Source of the DNA: DAOTTI01 sp034437795
GTDB taxonomy: Bacteria; Chloroflexota; UBA11872; UBA12225
Assembly (NCBI GenBank): GCA_034437795.1
Contig: DAOTTI010000250.1
Location: 1-21,175, forward strand
Length of the DNA stretch: 21,175 nt
Reading direction: 5' to 3'
The notes beneath the pieces are model-generated. The model was not told the origin of the DNA. It made no database searches and worked only from the letters and a program-made list of their open reading frames with translations. Each line of letters begins with the position of its first letter. Position 1 is the stretch's first letter. Below are positions 1 through 8,350 of this stretch, piece by piece. The position numbers were made by a program, and so were the translations under genes.

Positions 1-2132
1 CGCGGGGCGCCGGCGCGTGCGCGGCGAGCGCCGGGGGTGCGCCCCTTGCGACCGCGCGACGGGTTCGGCGCCGCGGGCGCACTGTCCAGGGAAGGAGCGG
101 CGGCCGCAGCCACGCGCTCCTGCTGCTTCAGGGCAGTAAGGGGCGCGCGCTCGGCGCGGGCAATGGTCTCGCAGAAGGGCCCGTAGAAGTCGCGCAGCAT
201 CTGGGTCCAGGGCAGGCGCCCGTTCGCAATCTCGTCGAGCGAGTCTTCCATGCGGGCGGTAAAGGGCAGGTCGACGATGCGTGGGAAGTGGGCGACGAGG
301 AAGTCGTTGGCGGCGTAGCCCAGCTCCGTGGGGACGAACTGGCGCTGCTCCAGGCGCACGTAGCCCCGATCCTGGATGGTCGAAAGGATCGTGGCGTAGG
401 TGGACGGCCGACCGACGCCGGCCTCTTCCAGGGCCTTGACCAGCGAGGCTTCAGTGTAGCGCCGTGGGGGCTGGGTAAAGTGCTGCGCCGGCAGCACCTC
501 CAGGAGCACCAGCGCCTGGCCGGCCTCCAGCCGCGGCAGGCGCTCGTTGGCCGCCCCGTCGTCCTGGCCATCGACGGCCGCGCCGCGCTGCGCCCGCGCG
601 GACCGGCCGGACCCGCGCTCGGCGGTGGCGGCGCCATGCTCGTCGGCGTCATCGCCGTAGGCGGCGAGCCAGCCGCGAAAGACGAGCGTCGTGGCCTGGG
701 CCTTGAGCAGAAAGCGCACCACCGCCCCTGTCTCCGGCGTCTCGCCGTCACTCACGGAGGCGCTGTTGGGAATAGACGTTCGCTGCGCCGCCAGCATCGC
801 GGGCTGGGGCCCTTCGCTGTCGCGGAGGACAGTAGAGGTGGCGTCGATCAGGGCTAGGTCTTGTAGGTAGCGGGCCGGCGCCATCTGGCTGGCGACCATG
901 CGCTTCCAGATCAGGTCGTACAGGCGCCATTCGTCCAGCGGCAGGGTGGCGCGAAGGGAGGCGGGCGTCCGCGCCAAGTCCACCGGCCGAATGGCCTCGT
1001 GGGCTTCCTGGGCGTTCCTGGTGCGGGTGGCGTACCGCCGGGGCGCCGGCGGGACGTACTCCGGCCCGAACTCGGCCTCGATCACCGCGCGGGCCTGGGC
1101 GATGGCCTCCGCGGAGACAGCGACGCTATCTGTGCGCATGTAGGTGATCAGGCCGGCCTCGTACAGGCTCTGGGCCGCGCCCATAGTCTTCCGGGCAGGG
1201 AAGCGCAGCCGGGTGCCGGCGGCCTGCTGCAGGGTACTGGTGGTGAAGGGCGGAAACGGGCTGCGCGTGATGGTCTTCTGGCCCGTCTCGCGCACGCGGT
1301 AACGCGCGCGCTCCAGCTGGGCCACGACGCGCTGCGCGGCCGGCGCATCCGGCAGCTCGGCCTTCCGGCCATCGATCTCGACAAGGCGGGCCAGGAACGA
1401 TGCTGCGCCGCCGGACCCCTGCCGCCCATCCGGCGCGGGATCAGGGGGGCTAGCGCGCGCGCTCGCCGTGCCCACGCCCCGGTGCGACCCGCGGCGCGCC
1501 TGCTGTTCCGGCCCCGCGGCCACGCCGAGCGCGTCCAGCTCAGGCGACAGGCGCACGTCGATGGTCCAGTATTCAGTGGGGACGAAGGCCTGGATCTCGC
1601 GCTCGCGGTCGACCACCAGCCGCACGGCGACGGACTGGACGCGTCCGGCGGACGTGCGGCGCTGCACCTTGCGCCAGAGCAGCGGACTGAGCTGGTAGCC
1701 TACCAGCCGGTCCAGCACCCGGCGCGCCTGCTGGGCATCGATGAGATGGGGATCGAGGTCGCGCGGGTGGGCGAGGGCGTCTTCGATGGCGCGCCGGCTG
1801 ATCTCGTGGAAGGTGATCCGGCGGTAGCGGCCCCTGGGCAGGCGGAGCGCCTCCGCCAGGTGCCAGGCGATGGCCTCGCCCTCTCGATCGGGGTCGGTGG
1901 CCAGGAGGACCGCTTCCGCGCCGGCCACCTCGCGGCGCAGCGAGGCCAGGACCTGCTTGGCCCTGGGGAGAATGGCGTACTGGGGAGCAAAGTCGCGGGC
2001 CACGTCCACGCCGAGCTCGTTCGCCGGCAGGTCGCGCACGTGGCCCATCGACGCGGCCACGCGGTAGCCGCTGCCGAGCAGGCCGCGGATGGTGCGGGCC
2101 TTCTTGGGGCTTTCGACGATGACCAGGCGCAC
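1..2132 (-). CDS. topA: DNA topoisomerase I (type IA), C-terminus cut by window edge
   Basis: Type IA topoisomerase, which relaxes negative supercoils through a transient 5'-phosphotyrosine link. About 710 residues are visible and the frame stays open to the left edge. The Toprim domain opens with RLVIVESPKKARTI and has the metal motif DPDREGE at residues 80-86. SAGRVQSVAVRL follows, then the active-site motif LITYMRTDS with catalytic Tyr331. The stretch LDEIANGRLPWTQMLRDFY near residue 620 marks the end of the core. Beyond it is an Ala/Pro then Arg/Lys-rich tail; no zinc-finger Cys cluster is seen before the edge. Three low-complexity insertions lie at about residues 205-235, 435-455 and 490-525. 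The GTG start is favoured because an in-frame TAA lies four codons upstream. No Shine-Dalgarno is seen, but a TAATGT hexamer lies 9 nt before the start, so the mRNA may be leaderless. It is divergent from hisS. Confidence 0.95.
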   Translation of the reverse strand, partial: MRLVIVESPKKARTIRGLLGSGYRVAASMGHVRDLPANELGVDVARDFAPQYAILPRAKQVLASLRREVAGAEAVLLATDPDREGEAIAWHLAEALRLPRGRYRRITFHEISRRAIEDALAHPRDLDPHLIDAQQARRVLDRLVGYQLSPLLWRKVQRRTSAGRVQSVAVRLVVDREREIQAFVPTEYWTIDVRLSPELDALGVAAGPEQQARRGSHRGVGTASARASPPDPAPDGRQGSGGAASFLARLVEIDGRKAELPDAPAAQRVVAQLERARYRVRETGQKTITRSPFPPFTTSTLQQAAGTRLRFPARKTMGAAQSLYEAGLITYMRTDSVAVSAEAIAQARAVIEAEFGPEYVPPAPRRYATRTRNAQEAHEAIRPVDLARTPASLRATLPLDEWRLYDLIWKRMVASQMAPARYLQDLALIDATSTVLRDSEGPQPAMLAAQRTSIPNSASVSDGETPETGAVVRFLLKAQATTLVFRGWLAAYGDDADEHGAATAERGSGRSARAQRGAAVDGQDDGAANERLPRLEAGQALVLLEVLPAQHFTQPPRRYTEASLVKALEEAGVGRPSTYATILSTIQDRGYVRLEQRQFVPTELGYAANDFLVAHFPRIVDLPFTARMEDSLDEIANGRLPWTQMLRDFYGPFCETIARAERAPLTALKQQERVAAAAAPSLDSAPAAPNPSRGRKGRTPGARRARAGAP

Positions 2133-2141
2133 GGTGCAGCT

Positions 2142-2147
2142 ACATTA
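2142..2147 (-). promoter_or_regulatory. Putative -10 hexamer of topA (leaderless type)
   Basis: TAATGT lies 9 nt before the GTG start of topA on the minus strand, and no ribosome-binding site is visible. No convincing -35 box is seen. This is an inference from spacing and from the same pattern at other genes in the window. Confidence 0.3.
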
Positions 2148-2411
2148 AGGACGTCGGCCAGCGATCCGTTGACCCTGCTGCTCCTGGCGCAGGCGCCGGC
2201 CGCTGGCCGGCCGCGGAGATCATGATAAGTGTATGGCGTTTCGGGCAGGGAACAGGGATACTTAGAGGCGGACCTCACACGGCCGTTCCCGCTCCCGCAG
2301 GGGAGGAACGAGCCGCCCGAGCGGGAGACGAGCGTGGACGGGCCGCGAGGAGAAGGGCACGGGGGAAGAACCAGCCGCCGGCACGGGCCAGAGGCTCTTC
2401 CCTAGCTGCCC

Positions 2412-2427
2412 GCTCCCGCGCGGGAGC
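2412..2427. repeat. Perfect 16-bp palindrome just upstream of hisS
   Basis: GCTCCC-GCGC-GGGAGC is self-complementary over all 16 bases and ends 17 bp before the hisS ATG. As RNA it would form a 6-bp stem with a GCGC loop, directly where a Shine-Dalgarno would be expected. It resembles the dispersed CTCCC/GGGAG hairpins elsewhere in the window. Confidence 0.6.
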
Positions 2428-2444
2428 AGAACGAGCGAGCAGCG

Positions 2445-3767
2445 ATGACGGCGACGGACGCGACGGACGCGACGGAGACGAGATTGGTCAGCCCGCCCAA
2501 GGAGGCGGCGCCCCTGAAGGACGGCGCTGGGCCGCGCGCGGAGCGGATCCAGCCCCGCACGCTCAAGGGCTTCAACGACTATCTGCCGGAGCAGGCAGCC
2601 AAGCGCCAGTGGATCCAGGAGCGCCTGCGCCACGTGTTCGAGCGCTGGGGCTACCAGCCCCTGGAGACGCCGGCGCTGGAGTACGCGGACGTGCTCCTGG
2701 GACGCTACGGGGCGGAGGCGGAGAAGCTGATCTATCGCTTCCGTGACCATGGTGGGCGCGACGTCGCCTTGCGCTACGACCAGACGGTGCCGTTCGCCCG
2801 CGTGGTGGCCCAGTATCCCCACCTGCCGAGGCCATTCCGTCGCTACCAGTTCCAGCGCGTCTGGCGGGGCGAGAACACCGGCCGCGGGCGCGAGCGAGAG
2901 TTCACCCAGTGCGACGTAGATATCGCCGGCGCCGCCGGGCCGGTGGCTGACGCGGAGACGCTGGCCATCGCGGCTGAGGGCTTCCACGCCATCGGCTTCC
3001 AGCGCGTGCAGCTCCTGGTGAACGATCGCACGCTGTTCGACCAGCTGGGCCTGACCAAAGCCGAGGTGATCGCCATCGACAAGCTGGCCAAGATCGGGCC
3101 GGATGGGGTCGTGCGGGAGCTGGTGGCCTGCGGCCGCGGCGAGCAGGAGGCCCGTGACCTCCTGCGCCGGCTGCAGGAGTCGGAGCCCGCCCCTCGCCTG
3201 CGAGAGGTGATGGCCATTGCCCGCGACCTGGGCACGCCGGACGAGGAGCTGCGGTTCGACCCGACGCTGGCCCGCGGCCTGGAGTACTACACCAGCACCG
3301 TCTTCGAGGTGGCTTCGCCCGACTATACCGCTGGCTCGCTCGGCGGGGGAGGGCGTTACGATGGCTTGATCGCGCGCTTCACGGGGCGAGACGTGCCGGC
3401 GGTGGGCTTCTCCTTCGGCCTGGAGCGGGTGACCGAGGCGCTGGAGGAGGTCGGCGCGTTCGCGGGGTTCCGCGCGGCGCCGGTGGCGGTGGCCATCCCG
3501 CTGGGCCTGGCGCACCTACGCTGGGCCGGCCAGGTGGCGGCGCGCCTGCGGGCGGCCGGCGTCAGCGTGGCCATCTCGACTGAGCCGGAACGACCGCTGG
3601 GCCGGCAGCTCGAGGCCGCGGCCAGGCTGGGCGCGCGCTACGCGCTGATCATCGGGGAGGATGAGGCGTCGGCCGGGCGCGTGACGGTGCGCGACCTGGA
3701 GACGCGCGAGCAGGCCACGCTGGACGTCGAGGCAGCGGCCGTCCGGCTCTCGCCCGCCGCACCCTGA
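2445..3767 (+). CDS. hisS: Histidine--tRNA ligase
   Basis: Class II aminoacyl-tRNA synthetase that charges tRNA-His in the cytoplasm. The 440 residues carry motif 1 (GFNDYLPEQ, 42-50), the histidine-pocket segment LRYDQTVPFARVVAQ (109-123), and motif 2 around FQRVWRGENTGRGREREFTQ (136-155). The HisRS signature LARGLEYYTSTVFE is at 275-288, and motif 3 is GGGRYDG with GFSFGLERV (301-329). An anticodon-binding domain fills about 345-435. The first 37 residues are a non-conserved extension that begins with a slipped 9-bp repeat encoding ATDATDATE. Length matches the family apart from that extension. No strong Shine-Dalgarno precedes the ATG, so a start slightly further in cannot be excluded. It stands alone, with no aspS beside it. 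Confidence 0.96.
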   Translation: MTATDATDATETRLVSPPKEAAPLKDGAGPRAERIQPRTLKGFNDYLPEQAAKRQWIQERLRHVFERWGYQPLETPALEYADVLLGRYGAEAEKLIYRFRDHGGRDVALRYDQTVPFARVVAQYPHLPRPFRRYQFQRVWRGENTGRGREREFTQCDVDIAGAAGPVADAETLAIAAEGFHAIGFQRVQLLVNDRTLFDQLGLTKAEVIAIDKLAKIGPDGVVRELVACGRGEQEARDLLRRLQESEPAPRLREVMAIARDLGTPDEELRFDPTLARGLEYYTSTVFEVASPDYTAGSLGGGGRYDGLIARFTGRDVPAVGFSFGLERVTEALEEVGAFAGFRAAPVAVAIPLGLAHLRWAGQVAARLRAAGVSVAISTEPERPLGRQLEAAARLGARYALIIGEDEASAGRVTVRDLETREQATLDVEAAAVRLSPAAP

Positions 3768-3796
3768 CGGCGCCGGCAGCCGCGGCGCTCCAGGCC

Positions 3797-3924
3797 CTCT
3801 CTCCATGGGAGAGAGTAAGGGTAGGGCACCATCTTCACGGTCAGTGACCCGTTCCCTCTCCTTTTGGGAGAGGGGCCAGGGTGAAGGCTCGGCTGGCGCA
3901 AAATCCTCTCTCCCTGTGGGAGAG
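3797..3924. repeat. Three CCTCTCC/GGAGAGG hairpins between convergent genes
   Basis: Three successive inverted repeats lie between the ends of hisS and the lipoprotein gene. The first is CTCTCTCC/GGAGAGAG with loop ATG (3797-3815). The second is CCCTCTCC/GGAGAGGG with loop TTTTG (3854-3874). The third is CTCTCCC/GGGAGAG with loop TGT (3908-3924). Each is followed by an AGGGT/TGAGGG-like tail. They may end transcription from both sides, but no T-tract follows. The rest of 3768-4039 shows no gene. Confidence 0.75.
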
Positions 3925-4039
3925 GTTGAGGGCGCCGCAGGCGAGTACGCCGGGCGAAGGCGCGCGGCGGCAGGACGATGACAGGGGAGAGCAGACATCG
4001 CCGGTCGTCAATCTGCCACGGGCGCTGGCCGGGGGCGCG

Positions 4040-4699
4040 TCAGCGCCCGGCCACGGCGTCGATGCGCCGCGCGGTGAGGCGAACCAGCCGGACGGCGGTG
4101 TCAACCGGCGGGGTGGTGGCACCGGGCGCAGCCGCCACCCAGATGCTGGCCATCACGTTGCGCACCCGCAGCCCCGCCAGGCACAACAGGCGGCGGCCGG
4201 GGCCCGCGGCGCCCGTGGCCGTCTCCTGGATGTAGATGGCGACGTCGCCGTTGATCGTGTCTCTGGGCAGGTTTAGAGGCCGGTAGTCGGTGGGCAGCGC
4301 CGCCTGCCAGGCGGCAAAGGCGGCGCGGGCGTGGGCGGCGCTGTCGTACGCATTGACGCTGGAGACGACGTTGCCGAGGAACGGCGCGGGGTCCGCATCC
4401 GGCATGGCGACGTACGTGACCGAATAGGCGCTCAGGCGGCCCCAGGGGTCCGGCCCCGGCGCCGTACCGCCGGCCGGCGCCATCTCCTCGCCGACGCGGA
4501 AGCCGGCCGGCAGGTCGGCCAGCGCCACGGCTAGCTGCTGCGCCGGCCGGAGCACGAGGCGCTCGGGGGGGACGCAGGCGATACCGGCAAGTGCGAGGGC
4601 GAGGGCAGCCAGCAGCCCGGCAGCGAGGCGCAGGAGCGCCGACATCCCCGCTCGACCGGCAGGCATGACCGGACCAGGATACGCCAGTGGCCGCCCCAT
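4040..4699 (-). CDS. Putative lipoprotein of unknown function
   Basis: This 219-residue protein matches no family that I recognise. A hydrophobic helix (about residues 22-40) ends in AGIAC, a lipobox-like site that would lipidate Cys42. The Gly at -3 is not canonical, so a membrane-anchored form is possible. The mature part is a soluble domain with PFLGNVVSSVNAYDSAAHARAAF in its middle and a charged C-terminus. The ATG at 4699 is chosen because AAGAGG lies 5 nt upstream. An in-frame ATG at 4714 and one at 4645 are alternatives; the last gives a conventional short signal peptide. It converges on hisS across a repeat-filled gap. A cell-surface or extracytoplasmic role is inferred only from the signal. 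Confidence 0.75.
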   Translation of the reverse strand: MGRPLAYPGPVMPAGRAGMSALLRLAAGLLAALALALAGIACVPPERLVLRPAQQLAVALADLPAGFRVGEEMAPAGGTAPGPDPWGRLSAYSVTYVAMPDADPAPFLGNVVSSVNAYDSAAHARAAFAAWQAALPTDYRPLNLPRDTINGDVAIYIQETATGAAGPGRRLLCLAGLRVRNVMASIWVAAAPGATTPPVDTAVRLVRLTARRIDAVAGR

Positions 4700-5408
4700 G
4701 TCATCCTCTTGCATGATGCAGCCGGCCGTTGCCGGAACGCGCTGCTCCCCGAACCGAAGGCGTGCGCCCTAGCGACGACGAGCGCCCCGCGGCGCAGGTA
4801 GCGCACGGCGCGCCGGTGGCCGTAGGCGGGCGCTGCACAAACGGTGCCATGGTACGTCCGAATGACCACAGGATAGCCGGCTTGCTGGATGGCCGTAGCA
4901 TGGCGCGGCGCCGAGCGGGGCTACCGCTACCAGTATTCGGCACGCGGCGTAGCCGGGTCCGTGACCCATTCGCCTTCGGCTCCGAGCGAGCCCGGCTGCC
5001 GGGGGCGCCCCATGCTCGCTCCGCTGACCGGTTACCGCAAGAGAGCGACCCACTCTCCGCGTCGGAAAAGGGGCGGCGGGGCCGGGCCGCACGACCGTGG
5101 CCGTCGTTCCGCCTCTCCGTGGCGGAGACGGTGCGGCGCCGCCCGGCCGCACCGCCATGGCACGCGTTCCCCCTCTCCAACACGGAGAGGGGGCTAGGGG
5201 TGAGGTCCATCGTCCCTTCCGGCGCGGTCCCCGCCGAAGGGGGCGAAGGCTACTGCGGTCGCTGCTACGGACGTGCTCCGCGCACCCGAGAAGGCTGCCG
5301 CGGCCCTGGGCAGCGCTCCAGACAGCCCTATTGCCTGCCTCCTGGACAAGACGCTAGAGTTTCTGAAACGACTGCGCGCCCGTACCGCGGCAGTCGGGGA
5401 GCGTGCTC
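4700..5408. other. Gene-poor stretch upstream of guaB
   Basis: About 700 bp lie between the start of the lipoprotein gene and guaB. Short open frames exist on both strands but none resembles a protein or has a good ribosome-binding site. It contains an inverted repeat GAGCGAGC (4984-4991) with GCTCGCTC (5014-5021), then a roughly 60-bp tandem repeat (5051-5193). A possible guaB promoter is TTGCCT (5331) with TAGAGT 18 bp later. No known RNA gene (RNase P, SRP, tmRNA) is recognised. Confidence 0.5.
5051..5193. repeat. About 60-bp tandem repeat carrying hairpins, upstream of guaB
   Basis: Three hairpin cores are spaced 60-61 bp apart: CTCTCCG at 5053, TCTCCG/CGGAGA at 5114-5128, and a perfect 10-bp stem CCCCCTCTCC (5169-5178) with GGAGAGGGGG (5184-5193). 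The DNA between them is also similar, sharing GGCCGCACGACC/GGCCGCACCGCC and CGTTCC before each core. The last copy is the best preserved and is followed by the AGGGGTGAGG tail typical of the dispersed family. Confidence 0.65.
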
Positions 5409-6992
5409 ATGGACCAGGTAAAGGAACGAGTTCCAGTCGGGGCCACACCAGGCGCGGCGCATGCCCTCAGCCGGACCGGCGGCGCCGCGCCGAACCGCGT
5501 GACGGCGGTGGAGATCGAACGCCTAGTGACCCGCGAGAAGTTCGCCGGCGAAGCGCTGACGTACGACGACGTCCTGCTCGTCCCCGCACGGAGCGACGTC
5601 TTGCCCCAGGAGGCAGACACCACCACCGTCCTGACCCGCCGGATCACGCTGGCCATCCCCATCGTCTCCTCGCCCATGGATACGGTTACCGAGGCGCGGC
5701 TGGCCATCGCGCTGGCCCGTGAGGGGGGCCTGGGCGTCATCCACCGCAACCTGCCGATTGAGCTCCAGGCCAGCGAGGTGGACAAGGTCAAGCGCTCAGA
5801 GGCGGGGATGATCGTGGAGCCGGTCACCCTGCGCCCCACCGCGACCCTGGCCGACGCCGAGGCGGTGATGCAGCGCTACCACATCTCCGGCGTGCCGATC
5901 ACCGACGAGGACGGGAGGCTGGTCGGCATCCTGACCAATCGCGACACGCGCTTCGAGACCGATCTGACGATCCCCGTCTCGGACCTGATGACGCGCGAGA
6001 ACCTGATCACTGCCCCGGTGGGCTGCACCCTGGACGAGGCCAAGGAGATCCTGCGCCGGCACAAGATCGAGAAGCTGCCCATCGTCGACGAGCACGGCTA
6101 CCTCAAAGGCCTGATCACGGTCAAGGACATCCAGAAGAAGCTCCAGTTTCCCAACGCGACCAAGGACGATCGCGGGCGGCTCCGGGTGGGGGCGGCCGTC
6201 GGCGTCGGCCCGGATGCGCGGGACCGCGCCACGGAGCTGGTCAGGGCGGGCGCCGACGCCATCGTCGTGGATACGGCGCACGGCCACTCGGACGCGGTGA
6301 TGGCCATGACACGCTGGCTCAAGGAGCGCTTCGACGTGGACGTGATTGCCGGCAACGTGGTCACCCGTGAGGGCACCCGCGACCTGATCGAGGCCGGCGC
6401 CGACGCCATCCGCGTCGGCATTGGCCCCAGCGCCATCTGCACCACCCGCGTCGTCACCGGAGCGGGGCTCCCCCAGCTCACCGCCGTCTACGAGTGCGCC
6501 CGTGCGGCCGAGCCGTACGGCGTGTCCGTCATCGCCGACGGCGGCATCCAGTACTCGGGGGACATCGCCAAGGCGATCGCCGCCGGCGCCAACGCCGTGA
6601 TGCTCGGCTCGCTGCTGGCCGGCGTGGACGAGTCGCCGGGCGAGATCATCATCTACCAGGGCGAGCACTTCAAGGAGTATCGGGGCATGGGCTCTCTGGG
6701 GGCGATGCAGCCCCGCAAGAGCTTTAGCCGTGACCGCTACGCCCAGGATGGCGTCTTCAAGACGGTGCCTGAGGGGATCGAAGGGCGCGTGCCATACAAG
6801 GGACGCCTGGCCGACCTGGTCTTCCAACTCGTGGGCGGGCTGCGGGCCGGCATGCACTACGTGGGCGCGCGGACCATCCCCGAGATGCAGCGCAAGGCCC
6901 AGTTCGTGCGCATCAGCCCCGCCGGCCTGCGCGAGAGCCATCCGCACGACATCATCATCACCAAGGAAGCGCCCAACTACGCCATGAAGTAA
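5409..6992 (+). CDS. guaB: Inosine-5'-monophosphate dehydrogenase
   Basis: NAD-dependent oxidation of IMP to XMP, the committed step of GMP synthesis, in the cytoplasm. The 527 residues hold the barrel start FAGEALTYDDVLLVPARSDV (45-64) and SSPMDTVTE. Two CBS domains follow (about 135-250, with ISGVPITDEDGRLVGILTNRD and EKLPIVDEHGYLKGLITVKD). AGNVVTREG and the catalytic loop GIGPSAICTT place the active Cys at 344. The flap motif RYAQ is at 443-446, followed by VPEGIEGRVPYKG. Where most family members have GPGSICTT, this one has SA before ICTT. The first 38 residues are an extra leader relative to typical IMPDH. The ATG at 5409 is chosen over the GTG at 5403 because GGGGAG lies 7 nt upstream of it. 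Confidence 0.97.
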   Translation: MDQVKERVPVGATPGAAHALSRTGGAAPNRVTAVEIERLVTREKFAGEALTYDDVLLVPARSDVLPQEADTTTVLTRRITLAIPIVSSPMDTVTEARLAIALAREGGLGVIHRNLPIELQASEVDKVKRSEAGMIVEPVTLRPTATLADAEAVMQRYHISGVPITDEDGRLVGILTNRDTRFETDLTIPVSDLMTRENLITAPVGCTLDEAKEILRRHKIEKLPIVDEHGYLKGLITVKDIQKKLQFPNATKDDRGRLRVGAAVGVGPDARDRATELVRAGADAIVVDTAHGHSDAVMAMTRWLKERFDVDVIAGNVVTREGTRDLIEAGADAIRVGIGPSAICTTRVVTGAGLPQLTAVYECARAAEPYGVSVIADGGIQYSGDIAKAIAAGANAVMLGSLLAGVDESPGEIIIYQGEHFKEYRGMGSLGAMQPRKSFSRDRYAQDGVFKTVPEGIEGRVPYKGRLADLVFQLVGGLRAGMHYVGARTIPEMQRKAQFVRISPAGLRESHPHDIIITKEAPNYAMK

Positions 6993-7078
6993 GGCCGGCC
7001 TGGGCCCCAGGGCAGAAGCCCATTAGCGGAGGGCGCTTGCCGGCTCGCGGGACGAGCGGCGGGTAGAGCGAGTTCTCG

Positions 7079-7097
7079 CCCGCTCTGTGGGAGCGGG
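7079..7097. terminator. Hairpin between convergent guaB and DUF5671-like gene
   Basis: CCCGCTC (7079-7085) pairs with GAGCGGG (7091-7097) over a 5-nt loop, about 87 bp past the guaB stop and 48 bp past the end of the opposing gene. It belongs to the dispersed hairpin family. No T-run follows, so its role as a two-way terminator is an inference. Confidence 0.4.
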
Positions 7098-7144
7098 AGG
7101 TCAAGTGAGAGCGGGAAGCAAGCGCCAGCCGTAGGAGAGACAGC

Positions 7145-8341
7145 TCAGGCCTCTTCTGGTCGGGGATCCGGCCGGTCGCGTGGGGGCGGCTCCTCCACGC
7201 GCACCAGGGTCGACCAGTCCAGTGCACCGGCGGAGGCGCGGGCGCGGTCGAGGGCGGCGCGGGCCTCGGCGAGCGTCGGAAACCAGGCGGCGTCCACATG
7301 GGCGCCGCGGCGATAGACGAGACCGTAGGGACGCGCCGGCGACGGTGCGCCGGCCGGCACTGCGCCTACCGTCTCCAGCGCCTCCGGCGGCGCCGGCTGC
7401 ACGGCGGCCAGATCGCGTAGATCGCGGCGCAGCACGCGGGCATGATAGTAGACGGCCAGGCCGGCCACTATGGCCACGCTGAGCGCCCGCGCCAGGTTCG
7501 TGACCACCGCCGGCGTGGCCGAGACCCCCAGCGCGAGGGAGAAGGTCTGCTGGACGGCGGCAATGACCGACCCGAGCAGCGCCAGCACGCCTACCAGGAG
7601 CGTGACGTAGAGATAGAGCCTGCGGGCCAGGGATGCGGTCTCTGACGAGACTGCGCCCGCCGGCCCTGTCTCCGACGCGGCGAGAGGGATGGCTGGCCGG
7701 GCGACGGGACCCCAGTGGCGGAGCCAGACCGGCAGGCCGATGGCGATCAGCGAGATATGCAGGCTGGCCTGCTCTCGCCACCAGGTGGCGGGATTGATGG
7801 TATGGGGCGCATTGGTCAGCAGGTCCGCCAGCGTCCACAGGACGCCGCCGGCACCGGTGGCGAAGACGTGCAGGGCGAGCAAGGAGACGAGATAGACGTA
7901 CAGGCGCCGGATGCCGGCCTGGCGCGGCAGCTCTGGCTGCGCCAGCGCCTGCAGGATGAGCGCCCGCCGGTGATAGAGCCAGCTCATCCCGTACACGACG
8001 AGCAGGCTGGCCGGGCCGGCCAGGGCCAGCGCGAGCTGTTCCCCGACGCCGCCCGGACGGGGCACGCCAAGGGCGCGTCCCAGGACGTAGAAGATCAGCT
8101 GCCATGAGGCGTAGAGCGTGACGGCCACCGAGACGGCCAGGGCGGCAAAGAGGTAGAGCGGGCGCAGGACCGACCGCGCATCTTGCAATGCCACGTCCGC
8201 TGCCGCGGCGCCGTCATCAGTGGCACTCCACGGGTATGAGCCGCCCTGCCGGCTGGCCGCAACGGCCGCCGCGCCGCCCAGGGCGACGACCAAGACGATC
8301 ATCACCGGCAGCAGGCCCAGCGCGCCAAACACCGCGTCCAT
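7145..8341 (-). CDS. Multi-pass membrane protein with DUF5671-like repeats
   Basis: The 398 residues have about seven membrane segments (roughly 8-28, 61-88, 103-123, 147-175, 193-207, 242-272 and 284-300). Three copies of a DUF5671-like unit begin LRPLYLF (59), RRLYVY (145) and RRLYLY (240). Related motifs LPVWLRHW (203-210), YHRR (123) and YHAR (299) recur. The C-terminal 85 residues are soluble and hold a small module with YGLVYRRG and AAWFPTLAEARAALDRA. The function of DUF5671 is not known. Its start lies 9 nt after the stop of the upstream gene, which encodes a shorter relative, so the two are probably co-transcribed. GGGGAG lies 12 nt before the ATG. Membrane location is clear; any transport or sensing role would be a guess. 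Confidence 0.85.
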   Translation of the reverse strand: MDAVFGALGLLPVMIVLVVALGGAAAVAASRQGGSYPWSATDDGAAAADVALQDARSVLRPLYLFAALAVSVAVTLYASWQLIFYVLGRALGVPRPGGVGEQLALALAGPASLLVVYGMSWLYHRRALILQALAQPELPRQAGIRRLYVYLVSLLALHVFATGAGGVLWTLADLLTNAPHTINPATWWREQASLHISLIAIGLPVWLRHWGPVARPAIPLAASETGPAGAVSSETASLARRLYLYVTLLVGVLALLGSVIAAVQQTFSLALGVSATPAVVTNLARALSVAIVAGLAVYYHARVLRRDLRDLAAVQPAPPEALETVGAVPAGAPSPARPYGLVYRRGAHVDAAWFPTLAEARAALDRARASAGALDWSTLVRVEEPPPRDRPDPRPEEA

Positions 8342-8350
8342 CGCCGGCCG

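Larger units (their letters stand above)
2133..2444. other. Divergent topA-hisS intergenic region
   Basis: This 312-bp stretch separates the starts of topA (minus) and hisS (plus). I see no gene in it. It holds a hairpin-like repeat around 2284-2310 (CTCCC and GGGAG arms flanked by CGTTCC and GGAACG) and a perfect palindrome at 2412-2427. No T-box consensus is recognisable upstream of hisS. Confidence 0.5.

Noticed and set aside
999..2225. 408-residue frame on the plus strand opposite topA
   Set aside because: It is the antisense shadow of a clear topoisomerase gene and has no domain character.
2133..2444. T-box riboswitch ahead of hisS
   Set aside because: No T-box consensus or specifier stem could be found in the 312-bp region.
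4769..5421. Long overlapping open frames on both strands upstream of guaB, including a 230-residue one
   Set aside because: They are Arg/Pro/Gly-rich, mirror the 60-bp repeat, lack ribosome-binding sites and resemble no protein. High GC alone keeps such frames open.
5796..6947. 383-residue minus-strand frame within guaB
   Set aside because: Antisense shadow of a well-supported IMP dehydrogenase; His/Gly/Arg-rich with no motifs.
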